Below are positions 43,104 through 53,357 of a stretch of 64,000 bases of DNA, piece by piece. A program made the translations under genes and the position numbers. Source of the stretch: Prolixibacter bellariivorans ATCC BAA-1284 (lineage in GTDB: Bacteria; Bacteroidota; Bacteroidia; Bacteroidales; Prolixibacteraceae); contig NZ_KK211332.1 in NCBI RefSeq assembly GCF_000621705.1, positions 62,001-126,000 on the forward strand, given 5' to 3'. Under the pieces are notes generated by a model that was not told the DNA's origin, did not search any database, and saw nothing but the letters and a program-made list of their open reading frames with translations. Numbering within the stretch: position 1 is the first letter of the stretch; each line of letters begins with the position of its first letter.

Positions 43104-44090
43104 CTAGTTTCTTCGCTTTGCTTTCCAGTATTCTCTGAATTTTTTCTGGGTCATAATTCCAACCGGACCTTCGTAAATTCCCCCGTCTCCACCCGAGTCG
43201 TACACCTTTATTTCAATCAGGTTCTCTCCTGGCTCCAAGGTATTGGGAGGAAGAAAATAGTTCCGAAACTCCCGGTATATATTACCATTGTATTCACCAA
43301 ATTGCCCTGTTTGTCCAATGTATTTTCCGTTGATGTAAAGCTTATCGGCATCGTCGATGCGACCTGCCAGCAAGACCAATCGCTGGGAAGCCAGCTCATT
43401 ACTTACCTCAATTTTCTTTGCGTAAACAGCGTAACCGTCGTAACCAAAGTATCCCTGGTTTTCCCATGCGCCCGGTACATGAATCGGCCGCGCACGACTC
43501 TCACTGTATGACCGCCCCTTGTTGAACTGCCATTTTCCTGCCAGGTTGATATCGAACCGTGGCAAAAATCCGGTAGAATATATTTTCAAATTGCCGGCAA
43601 TGATCCCTCCGTCCAACTGCGCATCGTATACCCGAACGGCAATTACGTTCTTTTCGCCAAAACGAATCAGTTCAGCGGGTACCTGATATTTCCGTAATGC
43701 GGTATAGGCAGTTGCAAAATGCGGTGGAAACGCCCCCGTTTTGCCAATTAGGGTACCATTGAAATAAACTTCATCAGCATCATCAATATACCCCATCTCC
43801 AGGATAACCGATTGGTTTTTCATGGAAGCCGATATAATGGGTGAAATCCGGTACCAGGCGTATCCGTCATACCCATTATAACCTTGATTCTCCCAACGGG
43901 CAGGCGCTTTAATCAAATTCCATCCGGAATCATCGTAATTCGGCGATGCCCAATCCATGTTGTCTCCTATCCGGAATTTCCACATTCCGTTCAGGCTTTG
44001 CTCCATTGGGCCGAATGCCGCGGCAGAGGCTTTTAAGCTTCCTACAAAAATCAGAAGCACTATCCATTGTATGGTGATAATCTTCTTCAT
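43104..44090 (-). CDS. Secreted protein with two jelly-roll (GH2 sugar-binding-like) repeats
   Basis: About 328 residues from MKKIITIQWIVLLIFVGSLK (signal peptide); this start leaves 1 bp after the upstream gene's stop, whereas the longer frame would overlap it. Two copies of one ~150-residue module: LNGMWKFRIGDN...WENQGYNGYDGYAWYR...YIDDADEVYFNGTLIGKTG...NVIAVRVYDAQLDGGII, then LAGKWQFNKG...WENQGYFGYDGYAVYAKK...RIDDADKLYINGKYIGQTG...NLIEIKVYDSGGDGGIY. This is the galactose-binding-like sandwich of GH2 N-termini without any catalytic barrel. Probably a periplasmic or surface carbohydrate-binding protein. Tandem paralogue of the next gene. Confidence 0.85.
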   Translation of the reverse strand: MKKIITIQWIVLLIFVGSLKASAAAFGPMEQSLNGMWKFRIGDNMDWASPNYDDSGWNLIKAPARWENQGYNGYDGYAWYRISPIISASMKNQSVILEMGYIDDADEVYFNGTLIGKTGAFPPHFATAYTALRKYQVPAELIRFGEKNVIAVRVYDAQLDGGIIAGNLKIYSTGFLPRFDINLAGKWQFNKGRSYSESRARPIHVPGAWENQGYFGYDGYAVYAKKIEVSNELASQRLVLLAGRIDDADKLYINGKYIGQTGQFGEYNGNIYREFRNYFLPPNTLEPGENLIEIKVYDSGGDGGIYEGPVGIMTQKKFREYWKAKRRN

Positions 44091-44091
44091 G

Positions 44092-45165
44092 CTAATCGAA
44101 CAAATGGAGTAGGTTTCGCAAAATTGATTGCCAACTATCATCATCACCATTGCTGTACCGCTGAATATTCTCTTTCAGGGCTTTCACTTCATCCCCGGTT
44201 ATAATCCCCACAGGGCCTTCGTATATTCCTCCATTCCAACCAATATCCCTCACCTCAACCGAAATGAGGTTTTTGTTTCTCAGCAAATCCGACGGTATTT
44301 TATAAATGCGATACAACTGCCATGCTCTATCCTGGTGAAATCGGGAATAGCCTGGTAAATCTTCAACCTCTCCTATTTTTTCTCCATTCAAATATACCTT
44401 GTCAAAATCGTCGATCTTTCCGAGCACGAGATATAGTTCCCGCCCTTTCAACGATTCGGGTAGCGAAAAACGTTTATGATACCAGGCTATTCCGTCAAAA
44501 TCGCCATATCCCTGGTTATCCCATCTCATCGGGACGTATATGTCAGCCCAGTTGCTGTCGTCTGTTTCCGGGCTGTTCATGTTACCAAAATTATCGATAC
44601 TGAATTTCCATGTTCCGCTTAAATCCACTTTCATCATCGCCTGATCGCGGTCGTAAAACAAGCCGAACCGATCGGCCCTGATGATTCCTCCGTCCAAAGC
44701 TTCGTCGAACACACGAACGGCAATCACATTGTTTTCTCTTTTAAGCAACGAAACTGGCACAATATATTGCCTTTCTACGTTGTAGGCTGTCCGATAGTTC
44801 GGTGGAAATTTTCCCGTCTGTCCTACCTTTTTCCCGTTAATAAATACCTCATCCACGTCATCAATGTATCCTAAGAAGAGCATTACAGAGCCTGTAGCCG
44901 GCAGGCTTTGGATACTGAAATTCTTGCGGTACCAGCCATATCCGTTATACCCTTCATAGTAGTTTTCCCAGGCACGCGGAGCATAAATCTTATCCCAATC
45001 ATGCACATCAGCCGCAGGAGTTGCCCAAACCGGATCATCGCCCACTGTGAACAACCAACTGCCTCGTAAATCGACCAGAGACCTCCAATCCGAAGCCTCA
45101 GCCTTAAAAACTCCTGCGACTGCAAAAAGAAATAAATATGCAACTAAGAATTTACCAGTCATCAT
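44092..45165 (-). CDS. Secreted protein with two jelly-roll (GH2 sugar-binding-like) repeats, paralogue
   Basis: About 357 residues from MMTGKFLVAYLFLFAVAGVF (signal peptide; the frame is open to 45207). Same two-module plan as its neighbour: LRGSWLFTVGDD...WENYYEGYNGYGWYRK...YIDDVDEVFINGKKVGQTG...DEALDGGII, then LSGTWKFSID...WDNQGYGDFDGIAWYHK...KIDDFDKVYLNGEKIGEVE...DIGWNGGIY. Each module ends in (D/N)GGI and the protein ends with a short helical tail. Together with the downstream gene, four copies of the module are encoded in tandem, with no glycosidase domain. Confidence 0.85.
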   Translation of the reverse strand: MMTGKFLVAYLFLFAVAGVFKAEASDWRSLVDLRGSWLFTVGDDPVWATPAADVHDWDKIYAPRAWENYYEGYNGYGWYRKNFSIQSLPATGSVMLFLGYIDDVDEVFINGKKVGQTGKFPPNYRTAYNVERQYIVPVSLLKRENNVIAVRVFDEALDGGIIRADRFGLFYDRDQAMMKVDLSGTWKFSIDNFGNMNSPETDDSNWADIYVPMRWDNQGYGDFDGIAWYHKRFSLPESLKGRELYLVLGKIDDFDKVYLNGEKIGEVEDLPGYSRFHQDRAWQLYRIYKIPSDLLRNKNLISVEVRDIGWNGGIYEGPVGIITGDEVKALKENIQRYSNGDDDSWQSILRNLLHLFD

Positions 45166-45232
45166 GGTGATTATTTGCTGTACAAGATATTCAAAAACTC
45201 CTTTCATTCGAAACTTCGAACGATCAACTGAA

Positions 45233-45607
45233 TCAATGCGCGGTATAGCGCAGATACAGATTGAACGTATAAGCCTCTCCTGCTAATCCCCGGTCTGCTT
45301 TCACTTCTTGCTTGCTAAAAATGTATTTCACATAGTCTTTAGCATCGCTGTCATTGGTAATTACCTGCAGAAGTCTCAGCGTACGATCGTCGTTCACATA
45401 AAAGGTAATAGTTATATTCTCTTTTAGAGATTTTATATCGTTCTCGTAAAAGTAGTTTTTCCAGTTACTCATCTCCTGTTGGAAGCTTTCCCTGATGTCA
45501 TTCGTCAGATTTTTTTTGGCCATGCTTAATCCCGTCTCCCCGGCGAAAGTAAGACCCGTCATCATTAAAAATGTAACGATTGTTAAGAGTGCTGTTTTTG
45601 TTTTCAT
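45233..45607 (-). CDS. Small secreted protein of unknown function
   Basis: 124 residues; signal peptide MKTKTALLTIVTFLMMTGLTFAGE. The mature part NITITFYVNDDRTLRLLQVI...DAKDYVKYIFSKQEV...YTFNLYLRY has the strand-helix-strand pattern of small Bacteroidota secreted proteins distantly like a TonB C-terminal domain (FxVxxDG...vxxxn..A..YV...L). Promoter-like boxes and direct repeats lie upstream, next to the response-regulator gene, so it may be that regulator's target. Confidence 0.7.
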   Translation of the reverse strand: MKTKTALLTIVTFLMMTGLTFAGETGLSMAKKNLTNDIRESFQQEMSNWKNYFYENDIKSLKENITITFYVNDDRTLRLLQVITNDSDAKDYVKYIFSKQEVKADRGLAGEAYTFNLYLRYTAH

Positions 45608-45643
45608 CGATTAGGACTTTTACTGTTTTGTAATTAACTACCA

Positions 45644-45678
45644 CAAAGTAAAAGCCCCGATGTAACCCCGCTGTCAAA
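45644..45678 (-). promoter_or_regulatory. Bacteroidota-type promoter candidate for the small secreted protein
   Basis: On the minus strand TTTG (-33-like, 45675-45678) and TACTTTG (-7-like, 45644-45650) are about 24 bp apart. The -7 box deviates by one base from TAnnTTTG. Placed about 40 bp before the start codon. Confidence 0.4.
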
Positions 45679-45692
45679 CGCAAGTCATAAGA

Positions 45693-45720
45693 TGCCACAA
45701 GTTGTCACAGAAATGTCACA
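45693..45720 (-). promoter_or_regulatory. Direct repeats, possible response-regulator binding site
   Basis: Minus strand shows TGTGACATTTC, TGTGACAACT, TGTGGCA: three direct repeats at about one helical turn, the layout favoured by OmpR-type regulators. They lie between the regulator's stop codon and the promoter of the secreted protein gene. Confidence 0.45.
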
Positions 45721-45728
45721 GGGGAAAG

Positions 45729-46401
<673 letters not shown>

Positions 46402-46409
<8 letters not shown>

Positions 46410-47946
46410 GGTTCTGTTTTTTTACCGGAAATTTTAAAATGAATGTACTCCCCTCGCCCAGCTTACTTCGCAGAGCTACACTGCCGCCGTGTGCCTTCAT
46501 CATTCGTTTCACCAGGTTCAGTCCTAATCCCGAACCTTTGGCTTTGTGGGCCAAATTGCCTTCGGTTACCCGGAAAAACTGTTCGAAGACATGCTTCTGA
46601 TTTTTAGGTGAAATACCAATACCGTTGTCCTCCACTTCAACCCAAACGGATTTGGTTTTCTTCACCAAGCGAATACCAATTTTCTTGTCTTTTTCAGCAC
46701 TATATTTAATAGCATTGTCAACTAAATTCACCAACATCGTTTTCACCACGTCACTGTCGGCATACACCAAGGCTTGATCAACTTGCGACGAAAAACGGCA
46801 CTCTACCTGTGCAGCCTCCAAGTGTGACTTCATCGACGTCATAATTTCGGGAACCAATTCCCCAAGGTTGATCACCGAGAACTGGTATTTCAGCCGGTTT
46901 TTCTCCAGTCGCGAGAAGTTGAGAATCCGGTTGACAATATCCGTTAACCGGCCACTCTCCTGGTGAATGGTATGCAGATATTCTTCCTGTTTAGCTTCAG
47001 TTTTCACCCGCTTCAACAGCAAGGTTTCGGCATACATGCTTATGAGAGCCAATGGCGTTCGTATTTCGTGTGAAACATTGGAAACAAATTCCGATTTCAA
47101 TTCGGCCAACTTCATCTCTTTGCGGATGTTCCAGATGACAAAATAGAGTCCCAGCAGCACTACAATGGTCAATCCAATTAACATGTAGTTATCTCGCTGT
47201 GTGCGTTCGGATGCTAATTCTTCCAACGTTTTCGCCTTCAACCTGATTCCCAACTCGTAACCGGGAATGTACCACATTTTTTCCTTCTCGACCTTCCCGG
47301 TTAATTCGGTATTGTCTTCGGTGCTGTAAACCACGCTTCCCGATGTGGAATCAGAAATACTGATAAAGAAAAGGTTCTGTGCTATCTGTTGTATCTGCGG
47401 ACTCATGGTTTGCAAGACAAATGTCCGTGGATTGATCACCAACTGACAGACATGCTCTCCTTCCCTATTTTTTGACAGGAAATAAAGCATCAGTGTACTG
47501 TCTGTCATCATCTTCGTGTCAACACGCTGATAATTCGATTTCAGATAGTCCTGGAGCTTTTGAATTTCTGCAGTGGACGGCCATTCGTCAATATGAATAG
47601 CCTTGTTATTATTGAAGTACTCAGCCTCAACCTGGTGTGATGCTAAATCCAAAAAGCGAATAGCCAAAACGGAACGGTTATTTTGAAAAAGATTGTTGAC
47701 CAATCCTTTCTCCACATCTCCGTCGGGTGCCACGGGTTGATCCAAACTTTGGCGCCACTGATGAACCACATTTTCGGAATACTGATTGACCGAATAGAGG
47801 ATTGATTCCAACTGCGTACTAAATACACGTTGAACCATTTGCTCATTCTTAGTCAAGGTTGAGAACTCCCGAACCAGATAAAAGCTCAGGGGCAACGCAA
47901 CTATGACTAACAAAACCAGGCTTATTTTGGCTACCCTTCGGATCAT
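46402..47946 (-). CDS. Sensor histidine kinase (RprX-like)
   Basis: 514 residues. TM1 ~8-25, a periplasmic sensor of ~225 residues, TM2 ~253-272 (YMLIGLTIVVLLGLYFVIWN), HisKA with His293 (FVSNVSHEIRTPLALISMYAE) and HATPase (NLVDNAIKYS; VEDNGIGI; GSGLGLNLVKRMM). Sensor sequence shows no named domain. Paired with the OmpR-type regulator. Confidence 0.93.
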
Positions 47947-48046
47947 CGGCTTGTTATCAGTTTATCAGAAACCTGATAAAGATATTAAATCAATGGGAAT
48001 TTTCAGGTGACGGAATACTTTCCGACTGATGTCTCCTACCCTCTAA

Positions 48047-48943
48047 TTACTTTTTCTGATGTTGCCAGCAATATTTCGAACCGGGTTCAGCTTTCCGAGA
48101 ACATCGTTTACCCGATTTGGTAATGGCCTGACACTGTCTGGAGGTTGTTGCCTTTGTTGTACTTGCTTTTGATTGGTGATGTAAACTGGCGGTATAGGTT
48201 GATGTTGTAGCTGAAGAAAACGACCAGGCGCCCGGGTTTACGGCTGCCTCCAGTTTATTTTCGATACTGTCGGGCAATTCAGAAAAGAAATTAATGCCGG
48301 TCATTGCTTCCACCATGTCTACCGAAACCACATATTCCGGCAGCGTTTTCGTTCCTTTTTCATTCGGAAGAATGAAAGCAATCATTTTCTGTGCCCCATG
48401 CGGGTCATATACCACTTTGTAGTAAAAACCGGGAATAGTTATCCGGTCGGGACCAATAACGCCGAGATCGTTCTTGAAAATCGGGCCGGAAACTACATAG
48501 ATATCACCATCCATCAGCGCCCAGCTTCGTACCTGCGCTTCCAGTTTCTTCCAGATTCCCCTGTTGAAATCCGGCTTCTGCGGCGACATGTTCGACAGGT
48601 AAAACGTTTCTGACATCGATTTATGATTGAGGCGCATGGCTGCTGCCGGACAAAGGTGTCCCCGGTCGTAGCCGGAACCGCTGTAATCGGCCAAAGAGGC
48701 TGAACGCGTTCTCACTTCCGGATCGGGCCTGAAATCATCGGTCCGTGATTCTTTACCACGCACATCTGCCGCAGTCAAATGGTAATACACCCAGTTGGCC
48801 TGTTCTTTCGATTCATTATACGACAAGGTATAGTAGGTGTGTTTTACCGTTTCGCCTGTACTTAAAGGAAGAAAAGTCTGTGCCCAGCCAGTAAAAGGCA
48901 ACATCAATAAAATACTTACCAGCAATCGTTTCATTGTTATCAT
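48047..48943 (-). CDS. Secreted DNA/RNA non-specific endonuclease with C-terminal zinc-like domain
   Basis: 298 residues; signal peptide (MKRLLVSILLMLPFTGWAQ). beta-beta-alpha-metal nuclease core: DRGHLCPAAAM with base His96, SNMSPQKPDFNRGIWKKLE supplying the metal-binding Asn. A Ser/Thr-rich linker leads to the C-terminal CQAITKSGKRCSRKAEPGSK then YCWQHQKK (268-298), a short Cys/His module seen fused to many unrelated bacterial proteins. It may hydrolyse extracellular nucleic acid. The fusion to the C-terminal module is less usual for this nuclease family. Confidence 0.9.
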   Translation of the reverse strand: MITMKRLLVSILLMLPFTGWAQTFLPLSTGETVKHTYYTLSYNESKEQANWVYYHLTAADVRGKESRTDDFRPDPEVRTRSASLADYSGSGYDRGHLCPAAAMRLNHKSMSETFYLSNMSPQKPDFNRGIWKKLEAQVRSWALMDGDIYVVSGPIFKNDLGVIGPDRITIPGFYYKVVYDPHGAQKMIAFILPNEKGTKTLPEYVVSVDMVEAMTGINFFSELPDSIENKLEAAVNPGAWSFSSATTSTYTASLHHQSKASTTKATTSRQCQAITKSGKRCSRKAEPGSKYCWQHQKK

Positions 48944-49198
48944 TTGAGATTCATCTAATCAATTGGTTCCGGCTTCGTCCTTTGACAAACCACCCATATT
49001 AATATGTTCAGTAAAACAACGAATGATCACTCTGAATATTGCAGATTTTATGGAAAAGAGAAGCTTTTCGGTTACTATAAAAAGCTAATAACTTAACTGG
49101 CAGTACCTGATAAAGCAAAATATCTTGCGGAAAAAGAAAACCGCAAAAACGAAATACACGATCTCCTCTTTGCGGTGTAATATGGAAGGCATGGAATT

Positions 49199-49921
49199 TT
49201 ATTTTGAATGTCCCGGTTTCATCGACTCCGGGATATCCATGTGCAGAAGAATATACCGGGCAACAATGTATTCTCCTTCCGGGATAAGATGAACCCCATC
49301 CTTATTCATGGCTTGAAAAACGGGGTGAAATGGCTGGTAGATATTGATAAAATGACACTGCTTCTCTTTAGCAATGCCTGCATAAGTTTTTACAATATCC
49401 GCCAACCGCTTGTCTCCGCCATGATATTTTTCGAGAATACAGGAGTCGGGACTCATCGGCGGAGGCGAGATTAAAGTAATGTGAGCTTTCTGGTTCCGCG
49501 TAAGGTAATAAGTACGGATGCTGTCAATCAACGACTCCATATTCGTTTTCACTTCATCCTGCCTTTGGGCAAACACCTTTTTGGCATCATTGGTTCCCAG
49601 CCAGACGAGAATATGCTGCGGAGCCTTTCCATTCAATGTTTCCTCGGTTTCCTGAAGGTATTGGTGAATATTACGCAAGGTATTCAACCGCTTTTGTCCC
49701 AAATTATCGAAACCGATTGTATTCCCAGGAATAGAATGGTTGACAATCTCCACCGATGGCAGCAACCGTTGAAGTTGAGCCGGCCAGGCATCCGGGCCAT
49801 GGCCATTCGAATCACCAATGGTTAACCAACCGGGCTTCTGTGCAAACAACGAAGCCGGCAGCATCATAACAACCATCAGAATAACAATACGAAATACAGG
49901 ATTTGTCTTTTTTACTTTCAT
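49199..49921 (-). CDS. Secreted SGNH/GDSL hydrolase
   Basis: 240 residues with signal peptide (FRIVILMVVMMLPASLFAQ). SGNH blocks: WLTIGDSNGHGPDAWP (Ser), NHSIPGNTIG (Gly), WLGTNDAK (Asn), DGVHLIPEGEYIVA (Asp/His). Single compact domain, like rhamnogalacturonan or xylan acetylesterases. Same strand and close to the alpha/beta hydrolase and GH31 genes, so likely part of one small carbohydrate operon. Confidence 0.88.
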   Translation of the reverse strand: MKVKKTNPVFRIVILMVVMMLPASLFAQKPGWLTIGDSNGHGPDAWPAQLQRLLPSVEIVNHSIPGNTIGFDNLGQKRLNTLRNIHQYLQETEETLNGKAPQHILVWLGTNDAKKVFAQRQDEVKTNMESLIDSIRTYYLTRNQKAHITLISPPPMSPDSCILEKYHGGDKRLADIVKTYAGIAKEKQCHFINIYQPFHPVFQAMNKDGVHLIPEGEYIVARYILLHMDIPESMKPGHSK

Positions 49922-49951
49922 AACTCAGTCAATCTTTCAAATGCATTGTTC

Positions 49952-50950
49952 TTATTTTCCTACCGGGACATAATCCAGTGCCACCTTGTCCAACATTTCG
50001 TGCCGCCCGTCGAACACGGTTAAATGGATGTTTTTGTATGATTTATGGTAATATATTTTGCGATCGCCAATGGTCGGTGGAATGGCCGGTTTTGGGAAAC
50101 TGCGCTCGGCCAGCAACGTAACGATGTCTTTGCAGGGAACCAGATACTTTTCGGGATGCCGGGAACGCTCTTTCACCAGCTTATTGTAGAATAAAATGGA
50201 TTGCGTAATTGGCACCGAGCCGAGATAACCATCATTGGCTCCGGTATAAATGAACAGATGGGATCCTTCGCGCTCTTTGTCCGGATATTTCATGAAAATC
50301 GGGGAACGTTTCCTGGCTTCTGCCACATCGAGACTCTTCCCTTTTGATGTTGATGCCAGGATATCACCGGCATACTTGTTCTTCCGGGCCACTGATTCAC
50401 GGTACCAACTGGCAACATTCGAAATTGGCACCCATGCCGAAAAGCTTTTCACCTTCCGGTGAATTTCCATGAAGGCCAGCAATGTGGCATATCCGCCCCC
50501 CGAAACACCAATGATGTGGATTTCGCTGGTGTCGACCTGCCCATGTTGAATGGCGTAGTCAATAGCATCTTCCAAATCCGAAATCACCAACGGACTTCCG
50601 CAAGCCTGCGGATGATTGTTCGGGCCGCGAAAATTGGGATGAATGTAATTCCAGTTCCGGTTCAGAACATGCGCAGCCAGCGGATCGTTTTGTGTGTAAT
50701 CGCCACTCCAGGTGTGCAGCGACACAATCAACGGCTTTTTTTCGTTTCCGGTAGCCGAATGAAAAACGGCAGGTTGCATCGTTCCGTCAGCCGACGACTG
50801 AATCCTGACAACCTGAAATCCGGAAGGCCACGATTTATTCAGCGTATTATCCCATTTGGGTTCTTTCTTCGTTTGCCCGAAGGCTGTTCCATCGATCAGT
50901 GTAAAGGTTAGCAGTAATCCGTAAAAAATAATTCGGCGTATACTCATCAT
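49952..50950 (-). CDS. Secreted alpha/beta hydrolase
   Basis: 332 residues; signal peptide (IIFYGLLLTFTLIDGTAFGQ). Catalytic triad: Ser in IIGVSGGGYATLLAF, Asp in LFIYTGANDGYLGSVP, His in FDGRHEMLD. Prolyl-oligopeptidase/acetylesterase-like group. With the adjacent SGNH and GH31 genes a glycan esterase role is likely. Ends ..YVPVGK. Confidence 0.85.
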   Translation of the reverse strand: MMSIRRIIFYGLLLTFTLIDGTAFGQTKKEPKWDNTLNKSWPSGFQVVRIQSSADGTMQPAVFHSATGNEKKPLIVSLHTWSGDYTQNDPLAAHVLNRNWNYIHPNFRGPNNHPQACGSPLVISDLEDAIDYAIQHGQVDTSEIHIIGVSGGGYATLLAFMEIHRKVKSFSAWVPISNVASWYRESVARKNKYAGDILASTSKGKSLDVAEARKRSPIFMKYPDKEREGSHLFIYTGANDGYLGSVPITQSILFYNKLVKERSRHPEKYLVPCKDIVTLLAERSFPKPAIPPTIGDRKIYYHKSYKNIHLTVFDGRHEMLDKVALDYVPVGK

Positions 50951-50959
50951 TCCGGTCGA

Positions 50960-52768
50960 TTAAAGTTTAATTTTTACTTGATTACCGTTCTGCTTAGCAC
51001 TTCTCAGGCGAACGGTAATCGTTTTGTTTTCGTAATCGTACATCCAGCCGGTAGCTTCCTTTCCGTTGACAGTCACATTCCGCGGCTGCGATACATCATG
51101 GAAAACCAAGCGCCAGTAGCGATCCGGCTTCATGCCTTTGTAATTGCCTACTACAGATGAGATAGTAAAATTAATCCGGTCATCACTTTTGCTGGCGGAG
51201 AAGGTTGTAGAAGCAATTTCACCATTCAGGTAACCATTACTTTTGCCATCATCTTCGTACATCGTAAACCCCGATTCTTCGGTAGACGGATAAATATCGA
51301 CCGTCAGGGTATCGTTGTTCCCGCTTTCGATGGTTGGCGCATAATTCCGGGTAGGAATAATCGCCCCTTCTTTTACAAACACCGGTATCTTCTCCAACGG
51401 TGCCGCAACCTCGACCTCCTGATTCCCTTTATATTTTTCACCCGTTACCTTGTCAATCCAGGTTCCTTCCGGGAAGAATACCTTCCGGGAAAGGGCTCCC
51501 TGCACGTACACCGGGGCAACCAACATTTCGTTGCCAAACAAGAATTCATACAAATGGCCCGGAATTTTACCAATCATATGTTGACTCTGCAGCCGGCTCC
51601 GCAACGCGTAGGTGTAGATGTACGGGAAAAGTTGCATCCGCTGGTGTGCATAATTCCTGAAAAGCGTATCGGCCTGCTCCGAATAAAGATAGGCCAGATT
51701 GGACGTAGGATTTTCCGGCTGCGAGAAAACCTCGGTAGTGGGACAGAACATGGAAAATTCCATCCACCGGATGTAAAGTTCATTGTCCAATTTGTCGGTT
51801 TTTCCCATGTCGAAACCGCCGGTATCGTTAGTGAGAAACGGAATTTTGCTGGTCGCCTTCGATGTATCGGTGTACATGGCAATGTTTTCCTTAAATGCCA
51901 CGCGGGGAACCCATGAATTGAATTCCTTAGTCGGCTTCTCCACGGTCCAGTCCGAACGGGTATCATCCGTCCACTTGGCGGGATAACGTTCGTAGGTCGG
52001 ACTGTCTGTACCTCCGGTATGCGAAAGGATGAAACCCCGTCCTTCGGTTTCTTTGCCGAATTTCTGCGTCATCTCAAACATCGCTTTGCAAACGCTGATT
52101 TTCGACGTCCGGTCGAGCTTGATAAAGTCGGCACCTTCGTCGAAAAAGTGTTTCATTCGCTTTTGAAAGTAAGCCACCGCTTTCGGATTGTCGAAATCGA
52201 TATTCCCGGTAGGTGTTGCTACTTTACTTTTCGTGGTATTAAACATGGCTGTCGTCGTTCCGGCATTGTGCCATGTATCCGTATTCGTGAATACCTTTGA
52301 AAAATACCCCCGCTTTTCAAAATCGTTGAAGGCCGCTTCGTTGCCTGTTTTCTGTATGCAGTCCCAAACCCAGAATCCGCCTTTGATATCGTTTTTTTGC
52401 ATAAAATCCCACATCGTTTTCCGATTGGGAAAAGCCGTGGTATCAGCCACGAAGTCTATATATTTTTTGGGACCTTTACCATGATTATCAAAGCTCCAGA
52501 ACCACGAATCAATCCAATAGGCATCGATCGGGTAATCGTGCGCTTTGATGTCTTTGATGCGCTGAATAGTTTGCTGTTGGTTGGTATACCCTCCGTACAA
52601 TACGCCGAACGCCCATGCGGGAGGAACGACCAGGTTGGAATCAATTTTTAAACTTTGGGTTGCAACTCCAGAGGTGGCGGGATGCTGCTTTGGTGAACAG
52701 GATTGAAAAACTGCCAATGCGGCAATTAGTAGAGTCAAAATTTCTTTCATTGAAATGTTTTTATTCAT
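50960..52768 (-). CDS. Glycoside hydrolase family 31
   Basis: 602 residues; lipoprotein signal (TLLIAALAVFQSCSP). Catalytic barrel: AYWIDSWFWSFDNHGKGPKK, GGFWVWD, nucleophile Asp in GADFIKLDRTS, acid Asp region AKWTDDTRSDW, then FSQPENPTSNLAY and LFPYIYTYALRSR, and a C-terminal beta region. The usual N-terminal beta-sandwich of GH31 is almost absent: the barrel begins by residue ~50. Most GH31 alpha-xylosidases/alpha-glucosidases are longer. It is a member of a compact GH31 branch or has lost the domain. Substrate not assignable. Confidence 0.9.
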   Translation of the reverse strand: MNKNISMKEILTLLIAALAVFQSCSPKQHPATSGVATQSLKIDSNLVVPPAWAFGVLYGGYTNQQQTIQRIKDIKAHDYPIDAYWIDSWFWSFDNHGKGPKKYIDFVADTTAFPNRKTMWDFMQKNDIKGGFWVWDCIQKTGNEAAFNDFEKRGYFSKVFTNTDTWHNAGTTTAMFNTTKSKVATPTGNIDFDNPKAVAYFQKRMKHFFDEGADFIKLDRTSKISVCKAMFEMTQKFGKETEGRGFILSHTGGTDSPTYERYPAKWTDDTRSDWTVEKPTKEFNSWVPRVAFKENIAMYTDTSKATSKIPFLTNDTGGFDMGKTDKLDNELYIRWMEFSMFCPTTEVFSQPENPTSNLAYLYSEQADTLFRNYAHQRMQLFPYIYTYALRSRLQSQHMIGKIPGHLYEFLFGNEMLVAPVYVQGALSRKVFFPEGTWIDKVTGEKYKGNQEVEVAAPLEKIPVFVKEGAIIPTRNYAPTIESGNNDTLTVDIYPSTEESGFTMYEDDGKSNGYLNGEIASTTFSASKSDDRINFTISSVVGNYKGMKPDRYWRLVFHDVSQPRNVTVNGKEATGWMYDYENKTITVRLRSAKQNGNQVKIKL

Positions 52769-52984
52769 GATTTAGCTGGGAATCCTTTTTTATGCTGTTG
52801 TAATAGCTTTTTACATCAGTCAGGTTCAGTTATATTTCTCATCTTCAACACGCTTTTAGCCCATCAGTATTATCCTCTTCTGGATTCATGCCGGGACATG
52901 AATATTTCAATATCGAAACCGATAAACGAACCTATCTATAATACAATTGTTCCTTTCGTTACACTTAATTGGATTCCGTTTTTC

Positions 52985-53329
52985 ATGAACTTCATCAAAC
53001 AAATCAACCTGCTGGTTTCATTTCTGCTCGAACTGGGACTCATCATTCTGGCTGGTCTCTGGGGATTTCAACAAGGAGAAAATAGTTTTATGAGATATGT
53101 TTTCGTCGTCGCTATCCCGGCAGTTATCATTTTACTTTGGGGCGTCTGGGCTGCACCGAAATCCAAACGACGATTGAAAAACCCGGCCCGAACCATCTTC
53201 AAACTGGCGATGATGGCTTTAGCGGTATTCTTTGCCTATGCTTCCGGTCATCTGGTTTGGGCTTTGTCCTTTGCGGTTATCACGATTTTGAATGTGAGTC
53301 TCGCTTACCTTTGGAAACAGGATTATTGA
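52985..53329 (+). CDS. YrdB-family (DUF2568) membrane protein
   Basis: About 114 residues from MNFIKQINLLVSFLLELGLI; the upstream in-frame extension to 52898 is not membrane-like and was left out. Four hydrophobic segments in the order of YrdB proteins, with WGVWAAPKSKRRL between helices 2 and 3. Function of the family unknown. Start of a plus-strand group with a Crp-type regulator 28 bp downstream. Confidence 0.85.
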   Translation: MNFIKQINLLVSFLLELGLIILAGLWGFQQGENSFMRYVFVVAIPAVIILLWGVWAAPKSKRRLKNPARTIFKLAMMALAVFFAYASGHLVWALSFAVITILNVSLAYLWKQDY

Positions 53330-53357
53330 TTATTTTTAATCTGAAAAGGGAAATGCC

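Noticed and set aside
48944-49198. Gene in the 255-bp gap after the nuclease gene
   Set aside because: No frame of useful length or recognisable RNA structure seen on either strand.
52769-52984. N-terminal extension of the YrdB-like protein from 52898
   Set aside because: The added residues (MNISISKPINEP...) are not family-like; the ATG at 52985 begins the first membrane helix.
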